DNA from: JAVBMB01 sp031552995
GTDB lineage: Bacteria; Bacillota; Clostridia; Oscillospirales; Butyricicoccaceae
Direction: 5' to 3'
NCBI GenBank assembly: GCA_031552995.1
Contig: JAVBMB010000055.1
Span: forward strand, 1 to 19,402
Length of the DNA: 19,402 nt
Shown: positions 6,752 to 14,039 of the stretch, in pieces
Numbering within the stretch: the stretch's first letter is position 1
Layout of the letters: every line of letters begins with the position of its first letter
The notes under the pieces: model-generated
Told to the model about the DNA's origin: nothing
The model's database searches: none
Seen by the model: the letters and a program-made list of their open reading frames with translations, nothing else
Position numbers and translations under genes: made by a program

Positions 6752-7641
6752 TGGGCAATTTGTTTACATCGCTTTTCAGTATTGTGGCGGTGCCTTTCGG
6801 ATACGTCATGCGCTTCATCTACGAGTTTGTCGGCAGCTACGGCCTGTCGATATTCCTGTTTGCCGCGCTGACAAAGGTGCTGATGATACCGCTGACTGTA
6901 AAGCAAAAGCGCAGCATGCTTAGAATGCAGTCAATCCAGCCGAAGCAGCAGGAGCTTCAGCGTAAGTACGGCAAGGATCAGCAGCGCTACAGCCAGGAGC
7001 TGCAGGATCTCTACGCCCGCGAGGGCGTTTCGCCGATGTCCGGCTGCGGGTCGACATTGCTGTCATTCCCGATTATGCTCGGGCTTTACTATGTCATATC
7101 GCAGCCGCTGACATATTTTATGCAGCTGACAGCCGACCAGATTGCGCAGATTGCCGAAAAACTTGGTGTGACAATGTCGGGCGGGTACGGCGCTCAAATA
7201 GCGCTTGCCGGCGAGATATTTAACAAGTATGACCTTGTCAGCGGAATATCAGACAAGATTATGAAGGTGGACTTCAACTTTTTGGGAATAAATCTTGCGG
7301 CCGTCCCCAACTTTAGAGAACCCGGGTTGCTGTGGGTTATCCCGATACTGTCGGGGCTTACGGCGCTCGCTTACAGTCTGTTCACCCAGTGGTCGACGAA
7401 GCGCAATAACCCTGCCGCATCAAATGACCAGGCCGCAAAAACCAATATGATGATGATGCTGATGTCTCCGCTGATGTCGCTGTACTTTGGTTTCGTCCTG
7501 CCCGCCGGCCTTGGCGTATACTGGATATCGAACAACATACTTATGATTGTCACCGATTTGATTGTCATGAAACATATCTACAAGCAGGACCCGCCTGTCG
7601 TCGACGGCAAAAAGGTGAAGAAAAAGGATGAGTTGAACTGA
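6751..7641 (+). CDS. yidC: YidC/Oxa1 membrane protein insertase
   Basis: 296 residues, the short Gram-positive form without the large periplasmic domain. Helix 1 (about 30-48) is followed by the cytoplasmic coiled hairpin (about 50-90: Q-P-K-Q-Q-E-L-Q-R-K-Y-G-K-D), then P-M-S-G-C-G-S-T-L-L-S-F-P helix 2, and C-terminal helices ending in a Lys-rich tail (V-K-K-K-D-E). The positive groove residue usually seen as Arg appears as Lys42 (T-K-V-L-M-I-P-L). No lipobox signal peptide is visible, unlike Bacillus SpoIIIJ. AAGGAG lies upstream. An in-frame TTG at 6748 is an alternative start. A Lys-rich tail next to a downstream Jag fits the known YidC-Jag/RNA-binding pairing. Confidence 0.95.
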   Translation: MGNLFTSLFSIVAVPFGYVMRFIYEFVGSYGLSIFLFAALTKVLMIPLTVKQKRSMLRMQSIQPKQQELQRKYGKDQQRYSQELQDLYAREGVSPMSGCGSTLLSFPIMLGLYYVISQPLTYFMQLTADQIAQIAEKLGVTMSGGYGAQIALAGEIFNKYDLVSGISDKIMKVDFNFLGINLAAVPNFREPGLLWVIPILSGLTALAYSLFTQWSTKRNNPAASNDQAAKTNMMMMLMSPLMSLYFGFVLPAGLGVYWISNNILMIVTDLIVMKHIYKQDPPVVDGKKVKKKDELN

Positions 7642-7678
7642 CGGGAGAGGCAGCTGAGTAAGGAGAAGGATTTGCATC

Positions 7679-8431
7679 ATGCTTAAGGTTATAGAGTCAA
7701 AAGGCGATACTATAGAAGCCGCGGTCGAAAAAGCGCTGGCCATGCTCGGGATGGAGCGGGATGATGTTTCGGTAGAAGTACTGCAAAGCCCGAAGTCCGG
7801 GTTCCTCGGCATAGGTAAGGAACCTGCGATTGTCAAAGTCTCGTATGAGACCTCGCCCGCCGAGCGGGCAAGGGAGTTTGTTGACGGGCTGCTGTACAGG
7901 TTTGGCACGCCGGCGACCGTGACGGTTAAAGAGGACATGGCGAACAAGACGCTTGATATTGACCTGTCGGGTGCCAATATGGGAGGCATAATCGGCCGCC
8001 GGGGCGATACGCTCGACGCTATTCAGTATCTGACAAGCATCGTCGCCAACCGTGACGAAGACGACCGCTGGCGCGTGACGGTCGACACCGAAAACTACCG
8101 CTCAAAGCGGGAAAGCACACTTGAGAGCCTTGCCGTCAAGACGGCGCAAAAGGCGAAGAAGTATAAAAAACCGGTAGCGCTTGAGCCTATGAACCCGCAC
8201 GAGCGCCGTATAATCCACACGGCGCTGCAGGGGGTCGAGGGCGTCACGACCCACTCGACGGGCAGCGAGCCGAACCGCAAGGTTATCGTATCACCCACAG
8301 AGGGCGGCAAGCCGATTAAAAACGGCGGCAGCCACAGCGGCAACGGCGGCAGCGGCGGCAGTTCTCAGCGCCGCCGAAGGGGCGGGCAAAACCGCGGCGG
8401 CAGCCGCCCGGGTACACCAAATAAAGACTGA
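7679..8431 (+). CDS. jag: RNA-binding protein Jag (KhpB), KH and R3H domains
   Basis: 250 residues. Domains in order: Jag-N (1-55, with K-S-G-F-L-G-I-G-K), a KH-II domain (about 75-150) with the G-I-I-G-R-R-G-D-T loop, and an R3H domain (about 150-210) with N-P-H-E-R-R-I-I-H. The last ~40 residues are a Gly/Ser/Asn/Arg-rich tail with RGG-like steps, absent from the shorter Bacillus protein. Jag/KhpB binds RNA and acts in cell division, elongation or sporulation in Firmicutes together with YidC and KhpA. It lies 37 nt after yidC with an AAGGAGAAGGA ribosome site. A strong terminator follows, so the usual mnmE and mnmG are not co-transcribed here. Confidence 0.95.
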   Translation: MLKVIESKGDTIEAAVEKALAMLGMERDDVSVEVLQSPKSGFLGIGKEPAIVKVSYETSPAERAREFVDGLLYRFGTPATVTVKEDMANKTLDIDLSGANMGGIIGRRGDTLDAIQYLTSIVANRDEDDRWRVTVDTENYRSKRESTLESLAVKTAQKAKKYKKPVALEPMNPHERRIIHTALQGVEGVTTHSTGSEPNRKVIVSPTEGGKPIKNGGSHSGNGGSGGSSQRRRRGGQNRGGSRPGTPNKD

Positions 8432-8445
8432 TCCGTTCTATAAAG

Positions 8446-8484
8446 AAACAGCCTGACGAAATGTAATCGTCAGGCTGTTTTGTA
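8446..8484 (+). terminator. Rho-independent terminator after jag
   Basis: A 14-bp perfect inverted repeat (8446-8459 with 8467-8480), 7-nt loop, ending in GTTTTGT. It lies 15 nt after the jag stop and ends the rpmH-jag operon. The rest of the gap up to 8721 holds three GGCAAATA repeats (8507, 8547, 8557) and the dcyD-type terminator. Confidence 0.88.
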
Positions 8485-8624
8485 TCCAAATTGTCACCGG
8501 CAGGCGGGCAAATATCTGCCATCGCTCCCAAATGCGTATAAATATAGGCAAATACAGGCAAATAGGCTGAAAATGCCGCCAATCAAAATAACTGGAGTTA
8601 TGCAAAAAATTTCAATTTAATCGG

Positions 8625-8662
8625 AAAAAAAGACCACAATATTACCGCAGCATGGTATATTG
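8625..8662 (-). terminator. Terminator of the D-cysteine desulfhydrase-like gene
   Basis: A 9-bp stem with one bulged base (8637-8646 with 8654-8662) and a 7-nt loop. On the minus strand a T7 run (8625-8631) follows five bases after the stem. It lies about 60 nt beyond the stop at 8722. Confidence 0.6.
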
Positions 8663-8721
8663 GCATTATAGCAAGTATAAAAGTAAGCATTTTATCGGTT
8701 TTCCAATAAACGTAACGCCGG

Positions 8722-9747
8722 TTATATTATGCGAACGCCGTCCATCAGCTCTTTTTCAAACTCGACCCTGTGGTGCGGGGTATACAGCCCGTACATGCCG
8801 CCGGTATGCAGGAATATGACCTTCTCGCCCTTGCGAAGCTTCCCCTCCGCCGCCATGTCACACAGCCCGGCAAATGCCTTGCCTGTATAGCACGGGTCAA
8901 GCAAAATCGCCTCGGTGCGCGCCATGTCGGCTATAGCCTTGCGCACATGCTCGCTCGGCAGGTTGTATCCTCCGCGGACGTAATCCTTCTCAATATCAAA
9001 CTCGCATTCGTCAATGCTCATTCTCAGCCCAAACGCGCTCTTCGCCTCGGCAAAATACGCGGCAAGACGTTTTTCCTTCGTCTCTCCAAAGGGCGATATG
9101 GCGATGCCGGTCAGCCTCAGGCCGGAGTGATTCTCTTTAAACCCGCAGCACAGCCCAAGATATGTGCCCATACTGCCGACGCCGCTTACAACACGCGCGT
9201 CGCCGATTCCCATCGCGCGAGCCTGCGCGTCGATTTCCATCGCGCACTCGTAGTAGCCCAGCATGCCGACGATGTTGCTGCCGCCGACGGGTATCTCGTA
9301 TACCGTCTCTCCCAGCGCCTCGTATTCCGCCTTAAGCTGTGCGGAAAGCTCGGCATTTTGGATATCCTCACTGCGTCCGTCGCTGTGCTTTATTACAACA
9401 TCCGCGCCCATAAGCCTGTCCAGCAACAGGTTTGCGCCAAGCTCGCCGGGGTATTCCCCTATGCAGGCGATGACGCATTTCATGCCGTATTTTGCGGCTG
9501 CCGCCGCAGTAAGCCTGCCATGATTTGTCTGCACGCCGCCAAGGGTCAGCAGCAATGTCGCCCCTTTTTGCTTAGCGTCGCAAAGCAGATACTCAAGCTT
9601 GCGCAGCTTGTTGCCGCCGCCGCCGAGCGGCGTAAGGTCGTCACGTTTGATATACAGCTCAATTCCAAGCTTGTCCGACATTGCAGGCAGCAGATGAAGC
9701 GGTGTCACGCCGTCGAGAATCGAAATCTTGTTGTGGCCAAAAAGCAT
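8722..9747 (-). CDS. PLP-dependent D-cysteine desulfhydrase / ACC deaminase family enzyme
   Basis: 341 residues, usual length for the family. The PLP lysine is most likely K47 in G-G-G-G-N-K-L-R-K-L-E-Y. The substrate-binding loop is G-G-V-Q-T-N-H-G-R (70-78), where most relatives have Q-S-N-H. I-P-V-G-G-S-N (152-158) is intact, and the phosphate-binding loop is S-G-V-G-S-M-G-T-Y-L-G-L (188-199). The family degrades D-cysteine to pyruvate, ammonia and sulfide, or opens 1-aminocyclopropane-1-carboxylate; sequence alone does not tell which, and D-cysteine or another D-amino acid is more likely in an anaerobe. GGAGGT lies 5 nt before the ATG. It is in tandem with the Mor-like gene, 126 nt away, but looks chromosomal rather than phage-derived. 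Confidence 0.85.
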   Translation of the reverse strand: MLFGHNKISILDGVTPLHLLPAMSDKLGIELYIKRDDLTPLGGGGNKLRKLEYLLCDAKQKGATLLLTLGGVQTNHGRLTAAAAAKYGMKCVIACIGEYPGELGANLLLDRLMGADVVIKHSDGRSEDIQNAELSAQLKAEYEALGETVYEIPVGGSNIVGMLGYYECAMEIDAQARAMGIGDARVVSGVGSMGTYLGLCCGFKENHSGLRLTGIAISPFGETKEKRLAAYFAEAKSAFGLRMSIDECEFDIEKDYVRGGYNLPSEHVRKAIADMARTEAILLDPCYTGKAFAGLCDMAAEGKLRKGEKVIFLHTGGMYGLYTPHHRVEFEKELMDGVRII

Positions 9748-9873
9748 AGTGTACCTCCATAAAGGCCGGATAAAGTGGTTCGCCCGGCTTTTTGTTCTTC
9801 TTTTTCTATATTACCTTATTTTTCGTAAGATATAAAGCGTAATATATAATAATAGAAATATTTCGCTCTCTTG

Positions 9874-10131
9874 CTACTCGCGGATGATATCGCGTACTCT
9901 GCGCTCGGTGAGGCCGTACTTTCGGGCAAGCATTTTTATATTCGCGCCGTCATATTCCTGCTTTATCGCTGTACGGCGAAGCGGCAGCTCTATAGTCTGC
10001 CTTTTCGGTATGTACAGTATTTCGCCGCCGGCGGTATCGATTATCCGCATGAAGGTGTCGATGCCGACGATATCGCACAGCCACGCGATGTCCTGCGGCA
10101 AATCCTGCGGCCTGATATCGAATCTTCCCAT
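9874..10131 (-). CDS. Mor-family transcription activator
   Basis: 85 residues resembling the Mor/C domain of phage Mu middle and late activators: an N-terminal helical dimerisation part (L-P-Q-D-I-A-W-L-C-D-I-V-G), the signature G-G-E-I-L-Y-I-P-K (35-43) and a C-terminal helix-turn-helix (63-84: N-I-K-M-L-A-R-K-Y-G-L-T-E-R-R-V-R). It is shorter than Mu Mor (129 aa) but similar to small Firmicute prophage copies. A run of six Gs about 6 nt before the ATG serves as ribosome site. It diverges from the XRE repressor gene, and a LexA-type box lies in the shared 176-bp gap. The likely target is the tail operon; this is inferred from context. Confidence 0.82.
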   Translation of the reverse strand: MGRFDIRPQDLPQDIAWLCDIVGIDTFMRIIDTAGGEILYIPKRQTIELPLRRTAIKQEYDGANIKMLARKYGLTERRVRDIIRE

Positions 10132-10194
10132 ATAATCCCCCCAGTTCTGTAAATTATTTTACACTTGAAATCCTAAGTAAAACACAATACAATT

Positions 10195-10208
10195 AGAACA
10201 AATGTTCG
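10195..10208. promoter_or_regulatory. LexA (SOS) box between mor-like and XRE genes
   Basis: GAAC-AAAT-GTTC (10196-10207), a perfect match to the GAAC-N4-GTTC core of the Gram-positive LexA/DinR box. The outer bases A and G differ from the Bacillus consensus. Placed in the control region of the phage-type regulators it would make the switch DNA-damage inducible. Confidence 0.7.
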
Positions 10209-10263
10209 AATATAGTTTACTTCAATTGTTTTGAAATGTCAATATTATTTCGATAATTTCGAA
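10205..10263. promoter_or_regulatory. Candidate operators and promoter for the XRE repressor
   Basis: An AT-rich stretch with TTCGA-type half sites: TTCGAA at 10205-10210, TTCAA-N5-TTGAA at 10221-10235, TTCGA at 10249-10253 and TTCGAA at 10258-10263. A possible plus-strand promoter is TTGAA­A (10231-10236) with GATAAT (10252-10257), spacer 15, which is short. Repeated half sites in a repressor-activator gap fit XRE autoregulation, but the exact operator is not certain. Confidence 0.4.
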
Positions 10264-10307
10264 ACACAGTGGACTCGGCGAGCATTCGACAGGAAGGAGA
10301 GAGTTTT

Positions 10308-10664
10308 TTGAGTCTAGGGCAAAGACTGAGACAAGCCAGGCGCGAAAAAGGCTATACACAAAAAGAGCTTGCGGCGATTATCGACGTAAAGCACAACTCA
10401 ATAAGCAACTGGGAAAATGACCAGAATAAGCCTGACCTTGAAACCGTCAAGCGTATTTGTGAAACCCTTAAAGTAAGCTTGTCGTTTTTATTCGAAGAAA
10501 GCACAGCCGGCAGCATGTCTGATGATGACCTCGACCGCATACTGTCGCAGACGGAGTTTGCGCTGCTGGGCGCGGTACGTCAGCTTACCGAAGAGGATAA
10601 GATGGACGTACTCGATTTCGTGCTGTTCAAGGCAGGTCAAAAGGAAAAAAGGAGAAAGGAATGA
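10308..10664 (+). CDS. XRE-family phage-type repressor
   Basis: 118 residues from a TTG start. The N-terminal helix-turn-helix (about 4-60) reads L-R-Q-A-R-R-E-K-G-Y-T-Q-K-E-L-A, then N-S-I-S-N-W-E-N-D as recognition helix, then P-D-L-E-T-V-K-R-I-C. The C-terminal part is acidic and helical. The frame is open to a GTG at 10269, but AAGGAGAG at 10294-10301 points to TTG 10308. The stop overlaps the immA-like start (ATGA), a coupled repressor-protease pair like ImmR-ImmA of ICEBs1. It probably represses the divergent Mor-like gene and itself; the bound site is not proven. Confidence 0.88.
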   Translation: MSLGQRLRQARREKGYTQKELAAIIDVKHNSISNWENDQNKPDLETVKRICETLKVSLSFLFEESTAGSMSDDDLDRILSQTEFALLGAVRQLTEEDKMDVLDFVLFKAGQKEKRRKE

Positions 10665-11083
10665 CCACGCTTACGGGCCTGTACACACAGGCTGAGGCGC
10701 AGGGGATAGAGGTCTATTACTTCCCGCTGAGGGCAAGCAAGGCACTTTCGACGCCTGACATGGATATCGCAATCGATGTGGACAAGCTGGATACCTCATA
10801 CGAGGAGGTCGTATGCCTCGCTCACGAGATGGGTCATTGCGCGACGGGCAGTTTTTACACCGTGGGCAGTACGCAGACGGTCATAGGCAGATGTGAGGAG
10901 CGCGCAAATCGCTGGGCATATAAGATGCTTGTGCCTATGGAGGAGCTGATTGCCGCACTAAAGGCCGGCATAACCGAGAGTTATGAGCTGGCCGAGCTGT
11001 TTGACGTGACGGAGGACTTCGTCAGCGAGAGCATCAGATACTACGGCGCCGCCTGCGCGTGGGGCGGGGACAGGCTGAGCTGA
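10661..11083 (+). CDS. ImmA/IrrE-family metalloprotease
   Basis: 140 residues. The zinc site is H55-E56-M57-G58-H59, with E79 or E80 (C-E-E-R-A-N-R-W-A) as probable third ligand, the usual ImmA layout. Proteins of this family cleave their partner repressor after DNA damage or other signals and so induce integrative elements and prophages. The gene overlaps the XRE gene by 4 nt and is followed by a strong terminator. Its C-terminus (V-T-E-D-F-V-S-E-S-I-R-Y-Y) matches the short helical end seen in phage copies. The signal and cleavage site cannot be read from sequence. Confidence 0.9.
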   Translation: MTTLTGLYTQAEAQGIEVYYFPLRASKALSTPDMDIAIDVDKLDTSYEEVVCLAHEMGHCATGSFYTVGSTQTVIGRCEERANRWAYKMLVPMEELIAALKAGITESYELAELFDVTEDFVSESIRYYGAACAWGGDRLS

Positions 11084-11104
11084 ATTATGGCAAAACATAC
11101 TTAA

Positions 11105-11143
11105 GCATTCCCCGGATATTTGTATCCGGGGAATGCTTTTTTT
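11105..11143 (+). terminator. Rho-independent terminator after the immA-like gene
   Basis: A perfect 13-bp stem (11105-11117 with 11124-11136), 6-nt loop, T7 (11137-11143). It lies 22 nt after the immA stop and faces the oncoming tail operon, whose last stop is at 11154. Confidence 0.92.
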
Positions 11144-11153
11144 AACGCCGCGC

Positions 11154-11291
11154 TCAGCTCAATCTGTCTGCCAGCAGCGCCTGCTCGGCGCCGGACAGCT
11201 TGGGATAATCACGCAGTATGTCTTCAAGCGCCTCGCCGGCCGTCATTCGGCGGGATGCGATGATAAAAATCAGCATCAGCTTTGCGTTCAC
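11154..11291 (-). CDS. 45-residue protein at the end of the tail operon
   Basis: GTG start with GGAGGTGA 6 nt upstream and a 4-nt GTGA overlap with the preceding gene's stop, which makes it a real coupled gene. The protein is M-N-A-K-L-M-L-I-F-I-I-A-S-R-R at the N-terminus, then an amphipathic A-G-E-A-L-E-D-I-L-R-D-Y-P-K-L and a closing A-E-Q-A-L-L-A-D-R-L-S helix. The position matches the small XkdX-type peptides that end PBSX-like operons, but I see no XkdX sequence signature. Function unknown; a chaperone or fibre-assembly role is only a guess. Confidence 0.7.
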   Translation of the reverse strand: MNAKLMLIFIIASRRMTAGEALEDILRDYPKLSGAEQALLADRLS

Positions 11292-11545
11292 AGCGCGTCA
11301 CCTCCGAATAATATATCGGCAAGCAGCTCTTCAAGCAGTGTCAGCCTGGCGTCGATGCGGGGGTTGCGCAGTTCATATTCGGCGCGAAGCCGCTCGTCGA
11401 CGCCACGGGCGGAGGAGAGCTCCCACCGCTCGTCCATAGTTATCGTGCCGCCGTCGGCGTCGCAGATGACAGAGGCGTTGTAATACAGAGCGTCTACCTC
11501 CAGCACAGGTTCAAGCGTAATTTTGTCATACACAAACAGTTGCAT
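11288..11545 (-). CDS. 85-residue phage protein of unknown function downstream of the fibre
   Basis: 85 residues. It begins M-Q-L-F-V-Y-D-K-I-T-L-E-P-V and contains an acidic D-A-D-G-G-T-I-T-M-D-E-R-W-E-L segment, then a helical C-terminus. Its place after the tail fibre resembles XkdW in PBSX, but homology is not certain. AAGGGGAA about 5 nt before ATG 11545 supports this start; an in-frame TTG at 11560 would lie upstream of that site. It overlaps the next gene by 4 nt. Possible fibre chaperone or minor structural protein, by position only. Confidence 0.65.
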   Translation of the reverse strand: MQLFVYDKITLEPVLEVDALYYNASVICDADGGTITMDERWELSSARGVDERLRAEYELRNPRIDARLTLLEELLADILFGGDAL

Positions 11546-11577
11546 AGGTTCCCCTTTCAATTAATGAATACATAGCG

Positions 11578-12723
11578 TCAGGCAACGGCCTCGCCCTGGG
11601 TGCTTGTGCCGCTGACCGAGCCGGAATACAGCGCGTGGCAGCCGCCCATGGTGTATGAAGAAACAATGCCCAGCAGCGTCGCCACGGAATCGCTGGTGAA
11701 CTGCAGAAGCACACCATAGCATGAATGGTGCAGGTACGTGCAGTTTTCGGCGGGCCTGCCTGTGAAGCGCTTGCAGTAAATACGCGCGCCGTTATCCCCG
11801 CCCAGGCAGGCGTATCGGTTTTTGGCGTAAACCTCGTTCAGGCACATCTGGCTGCCCTCTGCGGCGTAGAACCCGACGCCGGTCTTCGCGACGGACGGCT
11901 CGGTCACGGTGATATTGCACAGCTCGACAGTGCCGCGGCAGGATTTTATGCAAACGGCGGCACCTGTAAGCCCGGCCCTCGCCAAAGGGTAAAGCGCGCC
12001 GGACAGCGTGAACCCCTTCAACGTCATATAGCCAAGTGCGCAGCCCTCAACAAGGATATATCCGTCAAGCGTTATCCGCGGCGTTTGCGCCTGAATTGTA
12101 AGCGTGCCGGGGCCGTAGAAGCCGCGCAGGATGATATTGCCCGACAACGCGCCGCCGGTGACGGTTATGCCTATGTTGCCGCAAATAAGCTTCGGCAGTG
12201 AACCAATCAGCCCGGGCAGTTCGCCGGCGGCGCAGGAATAGCTTCTGTCGGCAGATGTGTCGATGACTGGCAGCCGGTCGGTCACGGCGGAGAAGTTATC
12301 GAGAGTCAGGGCGCCGGCTGGGTCGACCGTAACCGTAATATCCCTGTTTTGCGCGACCGTGTCGCCAAGATAGAAGTTTGCCGTCATCGAGCAATCGGGG
12401 CTGATGCTGATGACCTGACTCGGCCTGTACAGCTTATAGAGTATCTCGCTGCCGCCGCTCAAGGCATACAGGCCGATTTCGCGCAGTGCGTATCCGGCGG
12501 CGGCGTTTGCCGATATCAGCCGCGCCGGATATGTGACCGTATTGCCGGACACCTGTTGCGGCGCAAGAGTCAGCGCCTGCCGTTCGGCCAGCATTGCGGC
12601 GCTCGAGCCAGGTGTTGCGCAGTCGCCCGCGGCGCAGCGTGTGATGACGAGCGCGCTTTGCCCGGCCAGCACCTTAGCCGCCAGTTGCGCCCCGCCCGTT
12701 GTATATTCGCCAATAAGGTTCAT
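11578..12723 (-). CDS. Tail fibre: collar-type N-terminus and beta-helix C-terminus
   Basis: 381 residues. The first ~140 have the layout of phage tail-fibre N-terminal domains (DUF3751-like): G-D-x-x-T-P-G-S early, then G-Y-A-L-R-E-I-G-L-Y-A-L (77-88), E-I-L-Y-K-L-Y and a strand-rich finish. From about 185 on, repeated short strands (I-T-V-T-G-G-A-L-S-G-N-I-I-L-R-G-F, A-V-C-I-K-S-C, V-E-L-C-N-I-T-V) look like a right-handed parallel beta-helix, the usual receptor-binding or depolymerase fold. Fifteen cysteines are spread over the protein, unusual for a fibre. AGGAGGG lies 5 nt before the ATG. It binds the host surface if the particle is assembled. Confidence 0.75.
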   Translation of the reverse strand: MNLIGEYTTGGAQLAAKVLAGQSALVITRCAAGDCATPGSSAAMLAERQALTLAPQQVSGNTVTYPARLISANAAAGYALREIGLYALSGGSEILYKLYRPSQVISISPDCSMTANFYLGDTVAQNRDITVTVDPAGALTLDNFSAVTDRLPVIDTSADRSYSCAAGELPGLIGSLPKLICGNIGITVTGGALSGNIILRGFYGPGTLTIQAQTPRITLDGYILVEGCALGYMTLKGFTLSGALYPLARAGLTGAAVCIKSCRGTVELCNITVTEPSVAKTGVGFYAAEGSQMCLNEVYAKNRYACLGGDNGARIYCKRFTGRPAENCTYLHHSCYGVLLQFTSDSVATLLGIVSSYTMGGCHALYSGSVSGTSTQGEAVA

Positions 12724-12732
12724 TTTGCCCTC

Positions 12733-13251
12733 CTATGAATAGATGTTAAGCTCGGCGTGGCCGTGCAGGCAGCCGCGCGGCGTCATCTCGGCGCTAAGAA
12801 GTCCTTCGGCCGAGACAACGCAGGTCACATGCGCCGGCGCCGCCTTCGCCACGGCTTTAAGCGCCGAGGGAAGGTCGGACGGGATTTTCCCGCCATGCGA
12901 GCTAAGCGATATTGTATACTCTGCCGCGCTTTCGATGACGCTGACCTCGCCGTTCAGCATGTCCGCCAGCATTTTTGCCAGTTTTTGCGGTGTGCATCGC
13001 CAAAAGAAGCTGAGTGCCGTCAAAATAAGCCTGCGGCGGGAGGCATCATCCATGTCGGCGCGCCTACTCAGGCCAAGCTCGCGCTCCCACTCGGCAAGGC
13101 TTTTTGTCGCAAGGTTCGCCGCCGCCTGACTGCATTCGTCACGCGCCGCAAGCTCAAGCAGGTTAAGCTCTGCGGATATAGCATCCAGTATGTCGCTGAC
13201 GACGCCAAGCCCGGCCACGCTGCGCGGCAGTGATGTCTTGATATCTGTCAT
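12733..13251 (-). CDS. Tail protein I / XkdU-like baseplate protein (DUF2313 type)
   Basis: 172 residues. The middle shows the typical pattern of the family: L-A-T-K-S-L-A-E-W-E-R-E-L-G-L followed by S-R-R-R-L-I-L-T-A-L and then C-T-P-Q-K-L-A-K-M-L-A. In PBSX it is XkdU and in Mu-like phages gp48, a wedge protein linking baseplate J to the fibre. The frame is open to 13293, but ATG 13251 overlaps the upstream stop as ATGA, giving the more likely start. Gene order J, I, fibre agrees with the function. Confidence 0.78.
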   Translation of the reverse strand: MTDIKTSLPRSVAGLGVVSDILDAISAELNLLELAARDECSQAAANLATKSLAEWERELGLSRRADMDDASRRRLILTALSFFWRCTPQKLAKMLADMLNGEVSVIESAAEYTISLSSHGGKIPSDLPSALKAVAKAAPAHVTCVVSAEGLLSAEMTPRGCLHGHAELNIYS

Positions 13252-14039
13252 AGCGTCGCCGCCCTCGTCATCGATAAGGCTCCGGGCACGCAATATTTGC
13301 CGTTCGGCACGACATAGCTTGTCGCGGCTCCCTCAATAGTGAGGCAGTTTGCGTCGACGACACCGGTGCAGTCCATAAGTATACCGGCGACGCGCGTAAG
13401 GCTTATAAGCCCGCCGTATTCGGTCAGCGCGATACTGCGCAAATACGCGTCAAACGCCGCGCCGAACTCCGAGCTGACGCTGTCCGGCGTAGCGCCGTTT
13501 GCCAGTGTAAGCTCGGCGGCGACCGCCAAAGCCTGCGGCTGGGCGTAGTGTACTTTGACATCAACGCATACCGGCCGCAGCCCCGCGATATGCGCCGATA
13601 CCGCGTCGAGCAGCGCCTGCCCGGCGCTCTCGTCGGCCGGACGGATATACACGTCGACAGTCCCGGGTCCGCGCTGCTTGCCTATGGCATAAGCGGCGGC
13701 AACGCCGTCAAGCTCGGTCGCCCACAGGCGGTAATGCGCCTCGTTGCCGCTAGATGCCTGCATCCGCACAAGCGACAGTGTTCTGGCGCGCAGCTCGTCG
13801 TCGCTCTCATTCTCCTTTCGCGCCATGCCGTAGTCGGCGCACGCGGCGTCAAGCCACTCGCCGGCCGCGCTGGTGACAAACGCGCGTGCCGACATTGTAT
13901 CAATTTCCTGCGAATACACCCGGGCAAGCTCATTTGCAACCGCCTGCAAAATGTCACCCGCAAATGTACCCTCTATAACGCTGAACCTGCCGCCAAGCGA
14001 CTGCTTCATGCGCCCCAATATTTCGTCAAAACTGTTCAA
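13248..14039 (-). CDS. Baseplate J / gp47 family wedge protein (XkdT-like)
   Basis: 263 residues, shorter than XkdT (about 350). Family features are A-N-E-L-A-R-V-Y-S-Q-E-I-D near the N-terminus, G-E-W-L-D-A-A-C-A-D-Y-G-M-A-R-K (60-75), the S-G-N-E-A-H-Y-R-L-W-A turn and G-P-G-T-V-D-V-Y-I in the domain that follows. It forms the outer wedge of contractile-tail baseplates. The TTG start is supported by GAGGAGG 7 nt upstream and a 4-nt overlap with the previous gene (TTGA). The missing length is mainly in the second half of the protein. Confidence 0.88.
   Translation of the reverse strand: MNSFDEILGRMKQSLGGRFSVIEGTFAGDILQAVANELARVYSQEIDTMSARAFVTSAAGEWLDAACADYGMARKENESDDELRARTLSLVRMQASSGNEAHYRLWATELDGVAAAYAIGKQRGPGTVDVYIRPADESAGQALLDAVSAHIAGLRPVCVDVKVHYAQPQALAVAAELTLANGATPDSVSSEFGAAFDAYLRSIALTEYGGLISLTRVAGILMDCTGVVDANCLTIEGAATSYVVPNGKYCVPGALSMTRAATL

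Noticed and set aside
8507..8564. Three GGCAAATA direct repeats, possible CRISPR or iteron array
   Set aside because: Units are 8 bp with uneven spacing (40 and 10 bp) and no cas or replication gene is near.
8770..9762. A 330-codon open frame antisense to the PLP enzyme gene
   Set aside because: The sense strand encodes a well-conserved enzyme; the antisense frame is open because of codon bias and shows no recognisable motifs or ribosome site.
9763..9790. A GCCGG/CCGGC hairpin with a T-run on the plus strand upstream of the PLP enzyme gene
   Set aside because: The stem is only about 5 bp with a long loop and no plus-strand gene reads into it; probably chance.
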